From assembly GCF_000803065.1 (NCBI RefSeq), contig NZ_JSXI01000074.1:1-64000 (forward strand): DNA of 64,000 nt. Direction: 5' to 3'. Positions 17,836 to 26,484 of the stretch are shown piece after piece (positions within the stretch are counted from its first letter, which is position 1; every line of letters starts with the position of its first letter). The stretch is from Sphingomonas sp. ERG5 (GTDB lineage: Bacteria; Pseudomonadota; Alphaproteobacteria; Sphingomonadales; Sphingomonadaceae). Below the pieces are notes generated by a model that was given only the letters and a program-made list of their open reading frames with translations, had not been told where the DNA came from and made no database searches. A program made the position numbers and the translations under genes.

Positions 17836-18552
17836 ATGAACTGGCGAATCCCCCTGACCGCGCGCCGCAAAGCCCTGGGCATCCAGTTGATCGCGCCCTT
17901 GCTGTTCGGCGCCGCGCTGTTTGTCGGCGGGTTCGGACTGATCGCCGCGCAGCCGCCAACGACCAATGCCGCGCCGCGGACCATCGCCGCGATACCACCC
18001 TCGCCCGTCCAGGCGCCGTCGCAGGCACCGTCTCTCATCAAGGCGTCGATGCCGGCCCCTGCGCCAGCCCCTGCGCCGATCGACACCCACTTCGTCGTGA
18101 AGCGCATCCTGTCGGTGCCCGGCCCAATGCACCAGGGCGATTCCTATTGGGACGAGAGCGGCGCGCCGTCGGATGGCCAGATGGTCGTCACCATCGACCT
18201 CGCGGCACAGACCCTGTCGGTGTTCCGCGCCGGCTATGAGATCGGCACTGCGGTGATCATCTATGGCGATGAGGGAACGCCGACCCCACTCGGTATCTTC
18301 CCGATCACGCAGAAGGACGCCGACCATGTGTCCAACCTGTATGACGCGCCGATGCCGTACATGCTGCGCATGACCAATGACGGCATCTCGATCCATGGCA
18401 GCAAGGTCGGCGACGGCTATGTCACGCATGGCTGTGTCGGCATCCCGATCGCTTTCGCCAAGAAGCTGTTCGGCGTGGTCAAGCTTGGCGACAAGGTCAT
18501 CGTCACACGCGGGGAAATGCTCAACCTGGGCGACGCGATCACTGCTGCCTAA
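17836..18552 (+). CDS. L,D-transpeptidase (YkuD domain)
   Basis: This 238-residue protein has an N-terminal membrane anchor (residues about 13-38) and a Pro/Ala-rich linker (residues 40-85, with PAPAPAPAPI). A C-terminal YkuD catalytic domain follows, with ISIHGS and the nucleophile motif THGCVGIP (His198, Cys200). It probably makes 3-3 crosslinks in peptidoglycan or attaches proteins to it in the periplasm. The motif has Gly instead of the usual Arg after HGCV, a known variant. It is preceded by a divergent small exported protein gene. Confidence 0.9.
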   Translation: MNWRIPLTARRKALGIQLIAPLLFGAALFVGGFGLIAAQPPTTNAAPRTIAAIPPSPVQAPSQAPSLIKASMPAPAPAPAPIDTHFVVKRILSVPGPMHQGDSYWDESGAPSDGQMVVTIDLAAQTLSVFRAGYEIGTAVIIYGDEGTPTPLGIFPITQKDADHVSNLYDAPMPYMLRMTNDGISIHGSKVGDGYVTHGCVGIPIAFAKKLFGVVKLGDKVIVTRGEMLNLGDAITAA

Positions 18553-18798
18553 GCCCCGCTCCGGGCAATCCGACTTGTTGCGAGCAATGGACGAGCATCG
18601 CCATCACTTCGATTCAAGGGGCTGCGAGAGTCAGATATTGCGGATCTTCGAAAGAGGTGAGGAATGGAGCACCCGGTCGCCGAATTCGCCGACGATGGAA
18701 GGGTGGAACGGGAACCGGGCTATGACGAACTGGGCAGGGTGAAGCACCGCTGGCCCGACAGCGAAACGCAAGTCAATTCGCGAACCGAATATGCCGCT

Positions 18799-19221
18799 TC
18801 ATTCCCCGCGAAATACCGCCTCGATATTATTGCCGTCCGGATCGAGGACGAAGCCGGCATAATAGCCCGCCGGATACCCGCCGGCACGAAGCCCGGGCGC
18901 GCCATTGTCCTGACCACCCGCCTCGATCGCGGCGGCGTGGAACGCGTGCACTTCGTCCTGGCTCAAGGCTCGAAAGGCCATATGCTGCTTCACGCCATGC
19001 GGGTGAAAGACGTCGATCCAGAAGATCGGATAGGTGGCGCCATACCCAACGCCGCCAATCTCGGCGCTGTCGCCATCGGCCAGCTCACCCATGGTCGTGA
19101 TGCGAATGATCGGCCGGATCCCCAACGCGCCGAGCGCCGCATCGTAAAATGCCGCCGAGCGTCCGATATCGGCCACCCCGATGCCGGTATGATCAATGCG
19201 CCAGTCGTCCATATCGGCCAT
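18799..19221 (-). CDS. VOC-family (glyoxalase-like) protein
   Basis: This 140-residue protein has the vicinal oxygen chelate fold: WRIDHTGIGVADIGRSAAFYDAALGALG at the start, and GFVLDPDGNNIEAVF at the end carrying the metal-binding Glu. The likely metal ligands are His11 and the C-terminal Glu. GGAG seven bases upstream supports the ATG at 19221. Family members include glyoxalase I, dioxygenases and resistance proteins, so the substrate is not predictable. Confidence 0.9.
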   Translation of the reverse strand: MADMDDWRIDHTGIGVADIGRSAAFYDAALGALGIRPIIRITTMGELADGDSAEIGGVGYGATYPIFWIDVFHPHGVKQHMAFRALSQDEVHAFHAAAIEAGGQDNGAPGLRAGGYPAGYYAGFVLDPDGNNIEAVFRGE

Positions 19222-19258
19222 CCTCGGTCTCCGATCCCAGCTGCGGTGCCGGCGCTCC

Positions 19259-19828
19259 CTAGAACCCCGCCTGCGATAGTTGCGCCCGCAAGTTCTGCAA
19301 CTCGCGCTCCCGCACCGGCGGCAAATCGCGCGCGGGTTTACCCTTGCGCAAGCGTTCGCGATCCTTGTCCGATGGCTCGACCAGGCGCACGCGCACCGGC
19401 GCCTGCCCCTGGACCTTCATCCCCAGCGATTCCGCGGCGCCGCGTGACAGGTCGATGATGCGTGGCCCGCGCACGAACGGCCCACGATCATTGACTCGCA
19501 CGATGATCCGCCGCCCGGTGTCGAGCGCGGTCACCTCGACATAGCTGGGCAACGGCAGGGTCGTGTGCGCGGCAGTCACCCAGCCAGGCTGGAAACGCTC
19601 GCCATTGGCGGTGCGGTTGCCCGACTCCGATCCGTACCAGCTCGCATAACCGAGCATGTCATAACGCGGATCCGCCGCGGGCACATAAGTCGTACCGCGT
19701 ACCTGATAGGGCTGTCCGATCTTGACCGGCATGTCGCTCACCGGGCGGAAGTTGCCGCCACCGCAGGCCGACAACAGCAGAACGACCACCAGCCCGCACC
19801 CGATCCGCGTCGTCTGAAATCCCCGCAT
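19259..19828 (-). CDS. rlpA: RlpA-type septal ring lytic transglycosylase lipoprotein
   Basis: This 189-residue lipoprotein has lipobox LSAC, with acylated Cys22. Its double-psi beta-barrel domain shows the RlpA signatures GYASWYGSESGNRTANGERF, TAAHTTLPLPSYVEVTALDTGRR, VNDRGPF and IIDLSRGAAESLGM. RlpA cleaves glycan strands lacking stem peptides during septation. No SPOR domain is present at the C-terminus, so this is the short form. The start at 19828 is chosen for the lipoprotein signal; the frame is open further upstream. Confidence 0.92.
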   Translation of the reverse strand: MRGFQTTRIGCGLVVVLLLSACGGGNFRPVSDMPVKIGQPYQVRGTTYVPAADPRYDMLGYASWYGSESGNRTANGERFQPGWVTAAHTTLPLPSYVEVTALDTGRRIIVRVNDRGPFVRGPRIIDLSRGAAESLGMKVQGQAPVRVRLVEPSDKDRERLRKGKPARDLPPVRERELQNLRAQLSQAGF

Positions 19829-19983
19829 GCCCGCTACCCTAGAGGCGGGGCACGAAGGCATAAAGTCTCGATATCGGCATTCGGCCCGCTCAAAGCACCC
19901 GTTCGGCCGATCCGCGCCGCATTGACGATCGGCGCCGTTCATCCACTTATGGCCAGGACGGCACACCGCCGTGAGGCGGGACC

Positions 19984-20859
19984 ATGAAGCGAAGCAGAAA
20001 GCCGTGGATGCTGATGATCTGCGCCCTGCTGGCCGGTCTGGTGCTGTGCTGGCTGGCCGGATCGACCCTGTCGCGCGGACACTCATCCCCGGTCACTCCC
20101 GCCAGCAACCCTGCATCCGATCTGACCATCAGGACACAGGATGGCTTGTCGATCGCGGCGACCTTCCGGCCGGGCCGGGCCGCGCAATCACCGGGCATAT
20201 TGCTGCTGCACGGCGTAAACGCCTCGCGTGCCGCGACCGATGCGAACGCCGCGTGGCTGGCGCGGCTCGGTTATGCCACCCTGACCATCGATTTTCGCGG
20301 CCATGGCCAATCCAGTATGGCCCCACGCAGTTTCGGGTTGAACGAAGCGCTTGACGCACGGGCCGCTTTCATCTGGCTGAAACGCCATCAACACGGCGCG
20401 CGGGTCGGTATCATCGGCATTTCGCTCGGCGGTGCGGCGAGCCTGATCGGCACCGCCGGCCCGATCCCGGCCGATGCGCTGGTGCTTCAGGCCGTCTATC
20501 CGGATATTCGCCATGCCATCCATAACCGCATCGCGGCACGGCTGACGCGCGGGCCAGCCTATCTGCTCGAACCCCTGCTCAGCTTTCAGGCACCTTTACG
20601 GTATGGTGTCTGGCCCTCGCGCCTGTCTCCGCTCGAGGCGTTGAGGCGCTATCCCGGTCCAGTATTGGTGATCGGCGGTATCGAGGACCGATCCACACCG
20701 CCTGACGAGAGCCGGGCAATGGCCGCCGCTCCGCCCGGTAAGCATTGGCTGTGGCTCGTCGCTCATGGCGACCATGGCGAAATCTGCGCGCTTGCCGACG
20801 CGCGCTATCGAGGCCGTATCGCCACTTTCATGCGTCGGACAATCGGTCCCCCGGCGTGA
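19984..20859 (+). CDS. Membrane-anchored alpha/beta hydrolase
   Basis: The protein is 291 residues, with an N-terminal anchor (residues 9-29) that places the hydrolase domain in the periplasm. The oxyanion region is LLLHGVNASR, the nucleophile is Ser147 in GISLGG, the acid is in GGIEDRSTP, and the catalytic His is in AHGDHGEI. FRGHGQS is the usual loop after strand 4. It resembles bacterial serine peptidases and esterases of the BAAT/dienelactone type. It starts 155 bases from the divergent rlpA gene. Confidence 0.88.
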   Translation: MKRSRKPWMLMICALLAGLVLCWLAGSTLSRGHSSPVTPASNPASDLTIRTQDGLSIAATFRPGRAAQSPGILLLHGVNASRAATDANAAWLARLGYATLTIDFRGHGQSSMAPRSFGLNEALDARAAFIWLKRHQHGARVGIIGISLGGAASLIGTAGPIPADALVLQAVYPDIRHAIHNRIAARLTRGPAYLLEPLLSFQAPLRYGVWPSRLSPLEALRRYPGPVLVIGGIEDRSTPPDESRAMAAAPPGKHWLWLVAHGDHGEICALADARYRGRIATFMRRTIGPPA

Positions 20860-20871
20860 GGTCGCCGACCT

Positions 20872-21414
20872 TCACTCCCCGTCGGCACCACCGCGCCGCA
20901 CGGACAGGAAGTCTTCCACCCAGCGCTCGATCGCTTCATGCGCGGTCGGACTGAGGCCAACGAATGACTGAAACAGGTCAGCGGGATTGCCCGTGCGGTG
21001 CACCAGACCAAGATCGACAAGGCGATTGAGCCAGCGCAGCGCCGTGCTCGGCGGCACCGCGGCGGCATCGCAAGCACCCACCGCGCTGACACACCGGCCT
21101 TCGAGCTGCGACACGTAAAGATCGAGCAGCATATCCCAGGCGGGCTCAGCGAAAAGCTCCGCCGGCAGCAGCGCGCTACGCCCGCGTCTGGCGCGCAGAT
21201 AATTGCGCACGGTGATCAGATGATCGGAAGCCATAGGATCGGGGTCCAGATGATCCGGGAGCCTGGCGTTGAACAATTCGGCGCCGGGTCGATGCGTCGT
21301 ATCGGCCAGGAGAGGAAGATCAGCGCAGGGCGTTACGGCCCGGGTCGTCGTCCCGTGCCAGGCCATGGGGCTGCCCATATTGTAGTGCCGCGGCTGCGGG
21401 TCGGAAGCACTCAT
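20872..21414 (-). CDS. MarR-like winged-helix transcriptional regulator
   Basis: This 180-residue protein has an unstructured N-terminal 75 residues and then a winged-helix domain. The pattern LLPAELFAEPAWDMLLDLYVSQLEGR, then VPPSTALRWLNRLVDLGLVHR, then LSPTAHEAIERWVEDFL corresponds to helix 1, the recognition helix and the dimer helix of the MarR-like regulators common in sphingomonads. It overlaps the end of the upstream membrane-protein gene by 95 bases, so the two are probably translated from one mRNA. Confidence 0.75.
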   Translation of the reverse strand: MSASDPQPRHYNMGSPMAWHGTTTRAVTPCADLPLLADTTHRPGAELFNARLPDHLDPDPMASDHLITVRNYLRARRGRSALLPAELFAEPAWDMLLDLYVSQLEGRCVSAVGACDAAAVPPSTALRWLNRLVDLGLVHRTGNPADLFQSFVGLSPTAHEAIERWVEDFLSVRRGGADGE

Positions 21415-21895
21415 CGGCGTCGCTCCCCTCTACCACTCGCCCGGTCATTGTTCGCCCGGTCATTGTTCGCCCTGTCGTTGCTCGCGCAATGCGTGCAGCC
21501 CGTCGGTCGATCATGACCCCGGCGACCATCACCAGCAGCATCGGCAGGCTCCAGAAGGACTGCATGGCAAAATACAGCATCGGCTTCAGCTGGACCGGCG
21601 CCGCGATCGTCGCCAGGTGCGTCGCGATGCTGCCGAGATGAAACCCGGTCATCCAGAGCGGCCAGAAGGAGCGGCTGCGCAACGCCACGAAGATCAGTGC
21701 GCCAAGCAACAACAGGTCGACGCCCAGCACCGGCAATTGCGTGTGCGACCAGGCCCGTTCGAGCTGCGACGCGGGGATACTGAGCAGCGCCGCCGCGATG
21801 ATGAACAGCGAAATCCATCGTCCATCTTTCCCGCCGGCAATGCAGGCATAGCCGCAGCTGGCGAATAACAGGATCGTAAATAATTGGCTCACCAT
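21320..21895 (-). CDS. Hypothetical membrane protein
   Basis: This 191-residue protein has four to five hydrophobic spans in its first 125 residues (MVSQLFTILLFASCGYAC..., ISLFIIAAALLSI, VLGVDLLLLGALIFVA, FWSLPMLLVMVAGVMI). The C-terminal 60 residues are polar and repetitive (three copies of a TGRTM-type pentapeptide). That tail comes from the 15-base tandem repeat at 21438-21482 and overlaps the start of the next gene. The tail may therefore be a recent extension. No function is recognised; its coupling to the MarR-like gene suggests a regulator-effector pair. Confidence 0.7.
   Translation of the reverse strand: MVSQLFTILLFASCGYACIAGGKDGRWISLFIIAAALLSIPASQLERAWSHTQLPVLGVDLLLLGALIFVALRSRSFWPLWMTGFHLGSIATHLATIAAPVQLKPMLYFAMQSFWSLPMLLVMVAGVMIDRRAARIARATTGRTMTGRTMTGRVVEGSDADECFRPAAAALQYGQPHGLARDDDPGRNALR
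21438..21482. repeat. 15-base tandem repeat, three copies
   Basis: CGCCCGGTCATTGTT is present twice exactly (21438-21452 and 21453-21467) and a third time with three changes (21468-21482). The unit is a multiple of three, so copy-number change keeps the frame of the membrane-protein gene it lies in. Confidence 0.8.
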
Positions 21896-21953
21896 CGCCT
21901 TGCCCCAACACCGCCGTCACGAACGCGTCAAGACGGCGGCGTCGGACCTGGGG

Positions 21954-22316
21954 TCAGGCGACCGTCGACGATGCCAGCTCGGCCATTGGCGCGGAGCCGT
22001 CGCGACCGGTCAGCTTGCTGGGCGCGCCCCAGCAGCCGAAGCCGACCGTGGCGAGATTGCTCTGGCGCTGGATCACGATCATCTGACCATGAGCATTCAC
22101 CATGTCGCGACGCCCCGCCAGCATCTTGTCGAAACCGGCACTGAGCGATTCAAGCAGCTTCTGCTTGGCGCGAGGATGCAACTCGGATGTCGCCGTTCCT
22201 TCCAGCATCGATGCAGCCACCCGGGCGCTGCTCAGCAGCGCGTCGTCGGTGGCGTGGAACACGGCAACCATGTCGCTCGAAATGACGCGGCCTGCGGCTT
22301 CGGTTAAAAAGGTCAT
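21954..22316 (-). CDS. Hypothetical protein
   Basis: The product is 120 residues from an ATG at 22316, with GAGGAG eight bases upstream. The sequence is helical (AAGRVISSDMVAVFHATDDALLSSARVAASMLEGT, then PRAKQKLLESLSAGFDKMLAGRRDMVNAHGQM). It has no signal peptide or membrane segment. It lies between a membrane-protein gene and a LuxR-type regulator gene on the same strand. No family is recognised; it is a plausible cytoplasmic partner of the regulator. Confidence 0.65.
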   Translation of the reverse strand: MTFLTEAAGRVISSDMVAVFHATDDALLSSARVAASMLEGTATSELHPRAKQKLLESLSAGFDKMLAGRRDMVNAHGQMIVIQRQSNLATVGFGCWGAPSKLTGRDGSAPMAELASSTVA

Positions 22317-22382
22317 GAGTATCTCCTCGCGCCGGAACACGGCACGTTGATGAAAATGCGGACGAATTGAGTAATCCGATGA

Positions 22383-22865
22383 TCAGGAAAGCGCTTCGAA
22401 GCTCATCCTGATGATCATGATGCAGGCAACAAAGGCGAGCACCGCAAAGAAAGCGATCCGTGCGACCGCCAACAACCGTTGCGAACTGGTCAGGTCATTG
22501 TCTCTACCCCCAATGGGAGGGACCAGCCGCGACATTATGCCCTGCCAGCCCCGATGTTGCTGGGGCAATGGATCGACAACAAATGGCGGAACGGCAAGGG
22601 TTTGCGGCTGCCTAGGCAGTTGCTGCCCAGAGGAATCGTCCGTCTCGGCGGCCATTGTCACGGGCGCGTTCCGCATGAACAGCCGCGCGGCCTCGGCACG
22701 GCTTCCCGCACCGAGCGCCTGCGTCGCCGCCAGCAGATGATTGTCGACGGTCGAATAGGAAATGCCGAGCTCCCGCCCGATTTCCTTCGAAGTATAGCCT
22801 TGCGCCACCAGCCGCAGGCAATCCTTCTGACGCAGCGTCAACCTGTCGAAACGCGATTCCGGCAT
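22383..22865 (-). CDS. LuxR-type HTH regulator with C-terminal membrane anchor
   Basis: This 160-residue protein carries an N-terminal GerE/LuxR-type DNA-binding domain at residues 6-68 (LTLRQKDCLRLVAQGYTSKEIGRELGISYSTVDNHL, with the recognition helix at ISYSTVDNHL). A Pro/Gln-rich linker follows, then a single transmembrane helix at about 133-155 (LLAVARIAFFAVLAFVACIMII). There is no receiver or ligand domain. The order (HTH first, membrane anchor last) implies a membrane-tethered regulator. Similar proteins are widespread in sphingomonads, from memory. Confidence 0.82.
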   Translation of the reverse strand: MPESRFDRLTLRQKDCLRLVAQGYTSKEIGRELGISYSTVDNHLLAATQALGAGSRAEAARLFMRNAPVTMAAETDDSSGQQLPRQPQTLAVPPFVVDPLPQQHRGWQGIMSRLVPPIGGRDNDLTSSQRLLAVARIAFFAVLAFVACIMIIRMSFEALS

Positions 22866-23048
22866 CCCCAGCTAATGCTCCCCTTCCCCACGCGCCGTTA
22901 ATCAGGCGGAAGGCGCGGTTAGGCAAGGTCAAAGGTGGAGAGAATGAGTATGGATTGCGATCCGCTGCCCGACTCGATTCACATCGCCGGATCAGCGCGC
23001 TCGACGCGCGCCGCGCTGGCGAGCCCATCAGCACTCGTCATAACAAGG

Positions 23049-23246
23049 TCAGTTGGAATAATAAGGCTGGATATCCGGAGTCGGCGTAACAAACGTCGCG
23101 GAAATCTCGCTCTCCAGCGTATCGGCAGCCATTTGCAGATAGCAAGCCACGACACCCACATCCAACGTGTCGCATATGGACAACAAGCGATCGATTTCCG
23201 CTTTCAGGTTAAGATGATCGGGACTTGCCCCGGAAAACTTTGTCAT
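23049..23246 (-). CDS. Small hypothetical protein
   Basis: The product is 65 residues from an ATG at 23246, with GGAG very close upstream. It starts MTKFSGASPDHLNLKAEIDRLL, then an amphipathic helix (CDTLDVGVVACYLQMAADTLESEI). It is cytoplasmic by composition. It lies alone between the LuxR-type gene and the divergent SPFH operon. The call rests on codon-like composition and helical pattern, so confidence is limited. Confidence 0.45.
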   Translation of the reverse strand: MTKFSGASPDHLNLKAEIDRLLSICDTLDVGVVACYLQMAADTLESEISATFVTPTPDIQPYYSN

Positions 23247-23494
23247 GTCTCCGCATAATCCGGTTGGCCTAGTGGTCCAATCACTATTTGATCCGGTTCG
23301 GTTTCGACATTTATGTTCATCAATCGGGACAGAAAACGCATCATGCACTGGCCCCGCAACGATCGATCCGACAGCTTAGCCGAGACCTGCCTGACATCCA
23401 TCTCGATGCGAACGGATCGCAATATCGTCACCCATGTCGCTTTCCGCTTCACCCGCCCCCGAAACACTTTAGAATAGCCAGCAGGAGGATAATC

Positions 23495-24484
23495 ATGGGC
23501 ATTCTGGATTTTCTGTCTAAGCAGTTCATCGACGTCATCGACTGGACCGAGCAACCCGGCGATCTGGCAATCCGCTATCCCGCGCAGGATCGCGAGATTC
23601 AGAACGGCGCGCAGCTTACGGTACGCGAGGGTCAGAAGGCGTTCTTCTATAACGAAGGCAAGATCGCGGATGTGTTCGAACCCGGGCTGCACACGCTCGA
23701 CACGTCGAACCTGCCAATCCTCACCGCCCTGCTCAACTGGGACAAGGGCTTCGCCTCGCCGTTCAAGTCGGACCTGTATTTCTTCACCACCAGGGAACAG
23801 GCCGGGCTGAAATGGGGCACGGCGCAACCCATCACGGTGCGCGACGCGGAGTTCGGGCCGCTGCGCATCCGCGCCTTTGGCAGCTATTCCTTCCGGCTCG
23901 ACAATATCGCGGTGTTCGCGGCAAAGCTGATGGGCACGCTGGAGAAACTGACCGTCACCGACGTCGAGCCGCAACTGCGCGGCGCGATCGCCACGGCGCT
24001 CGCCTCCGGGCTGGGCGGTGGGAGCACGGCGTTCATCGATCTTGCGGCTGATCAGGCAGCGCTGTCGGAACGCCTCAAGGCCGCCGTCGCTCCGGCATTC
24101 GAGGCCTGGGGCCTGACCTGCTGCACCTTCTTCGTCGAAAGCCTGTCCCTGCCGGACAATGTGCAGGAATATCTCGACAAGGCGAGCTCGATGCGCGTGG
24201 TCGGCGACCTCGACCGCTATGTGAAGTTCCAGACCGCCGATGCGATCGGCATCGCCGCCGCACAATCGGGCGGCGTGGCCGGGATTGGCGCGGGCGCCGC
24301 GGCGGGCCTGGCGATCGGCCAGAGCATGGCAGGTGGCCTGGGCCAGGGTGGCGGCGGCGCGGCCAGCGCCGGCGAGGATCCCTATGCGACGATCCAGAAG
24401 CTTCACGGCCTGCTCGTCGCAGGCGCAATCACGCAGGAAGAGTTCGACGGCAAAAAGGCGGCGCTGCTGGCCAAGATCGGCTGA
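23495..24484 (+). CDS. SPFH-domain protein with C-terminal SHOCT domain
   Basis: This 329-residue protein starts at an ATG with AGGAGG six bases upstream. Residues about 25-235 form an SPFH/band-7-like domain of the YdjI type (EGQKAFFYNEGKIADVFEPGLHTL at the front and FVESLSLPDNVQEYLDKASSM at the end). A Gly-rich linker (about 255-290) leads to a SHOCT motif (DPYATIQKLHGLLVAGAITQEEFDGKKAALL), a short helical oligomerisation or tethering module. It opens an operon of zinc-ribbon DUF4178 proteins, DUF350 and polyamine enzymes. It probably forms a membrane-associated scaffold for that system. Confidence 0.9.
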   Translation: MGILDFLSKQFIDVIDWTEQPGDLAIRYPAQDREIQNGAQLTVREGQKAFFYNEGKIADVFEPGLHTLDTSNLPILTALLNWDKGFASPFKSDLYFFTTREQAGLKWGTAQPITVRDAEFGPLRIRAFGSYSFRLDNIAVFAAKLMGTLEKLTVTDVEPQLRGAIATALASGLGGGSTAFIDLAADQAALSERLKAAVAPAFEAWGLTCCTFFVESLSLPDNVQEYLDKASSMRVVGDLDRYVKFQTADAIGIAAAQSGGVAGIGAGAAAGLAIGQSMAGGLGQGGGGAASAGEDPYATIQKLHGLLVAGAITQEEFDGKKAALLAKIG

Positions 24485-24487
24485 GGC

Positions 24488-25159
24488 GTGCTCGACGCGA
24501 CCTGTCCCAGTTGCGGCGCGGCGATCCATTTCCGGACCGCCGACCTGCCCGCCAAAGTGTGCGACTATTGCCGCAGCCTGGTGATGCGCAACGGCGACCA
24601 GCTCGAGGCGATCGGCACGGTCGCCGAGGTGCCGGAGGATGTCAGCCCGTTGCGCATCGGCACGCGCGGCAGTGACGGCGGGATGGGCTTCGAGCTGATC
24701 GGGCGGGTACGCTGGCGCTGGAGCGATGGCGGCTGGAACGAATGGCTCGCTTTGTTCGACGACGGCTCCTCGGCCTGGCTCAGTGAGGCGATGGGCCGCT
24801 ACATGCTGCTGCGTGCGGTCGAACATGGCGCCACCAGGACCGAAGCGGTCAAACGGCTGCGCGAGGGGCAGAAGGTCAGCCTCGGCACCAAGGCAATAAT
24901 CGACGGCATCGAGTACCGCGTGACCGATATCAAGGACGTGACCTGCGTCGCCAGCGAAGGCGAGTTGCCATTCCGCGCGCCGGCCGGACTCAAGATCGTC
25001 AGCGTCGACCTGATGGCTGGCGATGGACACTGCGCGAGCCTGCAGAAGGAGGATGGCGACGTCAGCGTCTATGCCGGACGCTATGTCTCGCTCGCCGAGC
25101 TGCGCGCAACCGGTCTGCGCGCGTTCGACGGCTGGCCAATGCCGCAATACGCCGCATGA
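24488..25159 (+). CDS. DUF4178 protein with N-terminal zinc ribbon
   Basis: The product is 223 residues from a GTG at 24488, four bases after the SPFH stop. It begins with a zinc ribbon (CPSCG at 6-10, CDYC at 25-28), then a beta-rich DUF4178 domain (FELIGRVRWRWSDGGWNEWLALFDDGSSAWLSEAMGRY). A second beta domain follows (LGTKAIIDGIEYRVTDI...). There are no membrane segments. DUF4178 proteins are usually encoded with SPFH or PspA-type and polyamine genes. Biochemical function is unknown. Confidence 0.88.
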   Translation: MLDATCPSCGAAIHFRTADLPAKVCDYCRSLVMRNGDQLEAIGTVAEVPEDVSPLRIGTRGSDGGMGFELIGRVRWRWSDGGWNEWLALFDDGSSAWLSEAMGRYMLLRAVEHGATRTEAVKRLREGQKVSLGTKAIIDGIEYRVTDIKDVTCVASEGELPFRAPAGLKIVSVDLMAGDGHCASLQKEDGDVSVYAGRYVSLAELRATGLRAFDGWPMPQYAA

Positions 25160-26484
25160 CCGACGCCACTCCCGAATCTCCGTGGGTCGCGGCCAAGACC
25201 GTGCGAGCCTTGTCCTGCACCAATTGCGGCGGCACGATTGCGCTGCGTGCGGCGGGCATCACCGTATCGCTGGTGTGCGAGCATTGCGGCACCACGCTCG
25301 ATGCGACCGACCCGGCGCTGCGCATCATCACCCGCGCCTCCGAGGCGATGAAGCGGCCGGAAATCCCGCTCGGCACGCGCGGCGAACTATGCGGGACGAC
25401 CTGGGAAGTGGTCGGCTATCTCGAACGCTGGGACGGCGAGACCGGCTGGGGCGAATATCTGCTGTTCAATCCCTATCGCGGCTACGCCTTTCTGGTCGAT
25501 GACGGGCGGCGCTTCAGTATCGGCGTGCTGCTGGACCGGTTGCCCGGGCGCGGCGGCGGGACCATGGCGGTGTCGCTCAACGATCAGCTCTATACCCGCT
25601 TCGGCTCGACTTATGGCACCTGGGTGCAGTTCGTGGTCGGCGAATTCTACTGGCGTGTCGCGGTCGAAGAACATGTGCTGGTGACCGATTTCGTTCGCCC
25701 TGGCACGATGCTGTCGAGCGAGGAGAATGAGGGCGAGCGGACCTGGACGAGGCTTGATCTGCTCGATCGTGGCGAGGCGGAGGGGGCGTTCGGGTTGCCC
25801 CGTCGTCCGGTCGACAATGGCGGTACGCCCGCACCGCACGAGCCTTCGCCATATCGCAACCAGATGATCGAGGCGCTGATCATCGGCCTGATCGCGATCG
25901 GCACGCTGTTGGTGATCGCGATCGGAGCGAGCTGGACCAGCACAGTGACCAGCGCTGAAATCTCGGTTCAGCTCGATGGCGCGGCCACCACCAAGGTGAT
26001 CGGGCCGGTCGAACTGCCTGCAAAGCGCAGCGCAGTCGGCATCAAGGCCGATGTGCCGCAACTCGACAATAGCTGGATCGACCTGGATTATTCGCTGGTC
26101 GATCGGCGCACGCAGCAGAGCTTCGATGTCTATGCGACAGCGGAAAGCTATCAGGGTAGCGATAGCGACGGTCCGTGGAGCGAGGGCAACAACCGGCCCG
26201 GCACACAACTGTCGAGCATTCCGGGTGGTTCCTACGAACTGGTGGTCGAGGCAACCGGGCATCGCTGGCAGGCGAGCAGCAGCAACAATGGGCCGACGCC
26301 AATCTTCGCACAGCCGGAGAGCATTCCGGTCCGCATTACGGTCGAGCGTGGCGGCGTGTTCGGCGGCAATGTCGTGCTGGCGCTGATCCTGCTGCTGCTC
26401 TGGCCCGTCATCGCCACGTTCAAACACTGGAATTTCAAACGCCGGCGCATGGCACCGGTCACGGTATCGGGGGATGACGAATGA
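25156..26484 (+). CDS. DUF4178 protein with two membrane segments
   Basis: The 442-residue product overlaps the preceding gene by four bases (ATGA). It has an N-terminal zinc ribbon (CTNCGG and CEHCG) and a DUF4178 domain (about 75-190, EVVGYLERWDGETGWGEYLLFNPYRGYAFLVDDGR). A membrane span at about 240-258 follows, then an exported beta-rich region of about 140 residues. A second membrane span lies near 400-415, and the tail is basic and cytoplasmic. It thus joins a cytoplasmic zinc-binding head to a periplasmic domain, suited to sensing or linking across the inner membrane. Confidence 0.88.
   Translation: MTDATPESPWVAAKTVRALSCTNCGGTIALRAAGITVSLVCEHCGTTLDATDPALRIITRASEAMKRPEIPLGTRGELCGTTWEVVGYLERWDGETGWGEYLLFNPYRGYAFLVDDGRRFSIGVLLDRLPGRGGGTMAVSLNDQLYTRFGSTYGTWVQFVVGEFYWRVAVEEHVLVTDFVRPGTMLSSEENEGERTWTRLDLLDRGEAEGAFGLPRRPVDNGGTPAPHEPSPYRNQMIEALIIGLIAIGTLLVIAIGASWTSTVTSAEISVQLDGAATTKVIGPVELPAKRSAVGIKADVPQLDNSWIDLDYSLVDRRTQQSFDVYATAESYQGSDSDGPWSEGNNRPGTQLSSIPGGSYELVVEATGHRWQASSSNNGPTPIFAQPESIPVRITVERGGVFGGNVVLALILLLLWPVIATFKHWNFKRRRMAPVTVSGDDE

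Noticed and set aside
18664..18800. A possible gene start with a good AGGTGAGGA site at 18664
   Set aside because: The frame continues antisense through the VOC gene, and the first 50 residues show no fold or signal.
23243..25147. A 634-codon open frame antisense to the SPFH and DUF4178 genes
   Set aside because: High-GC antisense frame; composition is Arg/Ala/Gln-rich without any domain, while the opposite strand encodes clear families.
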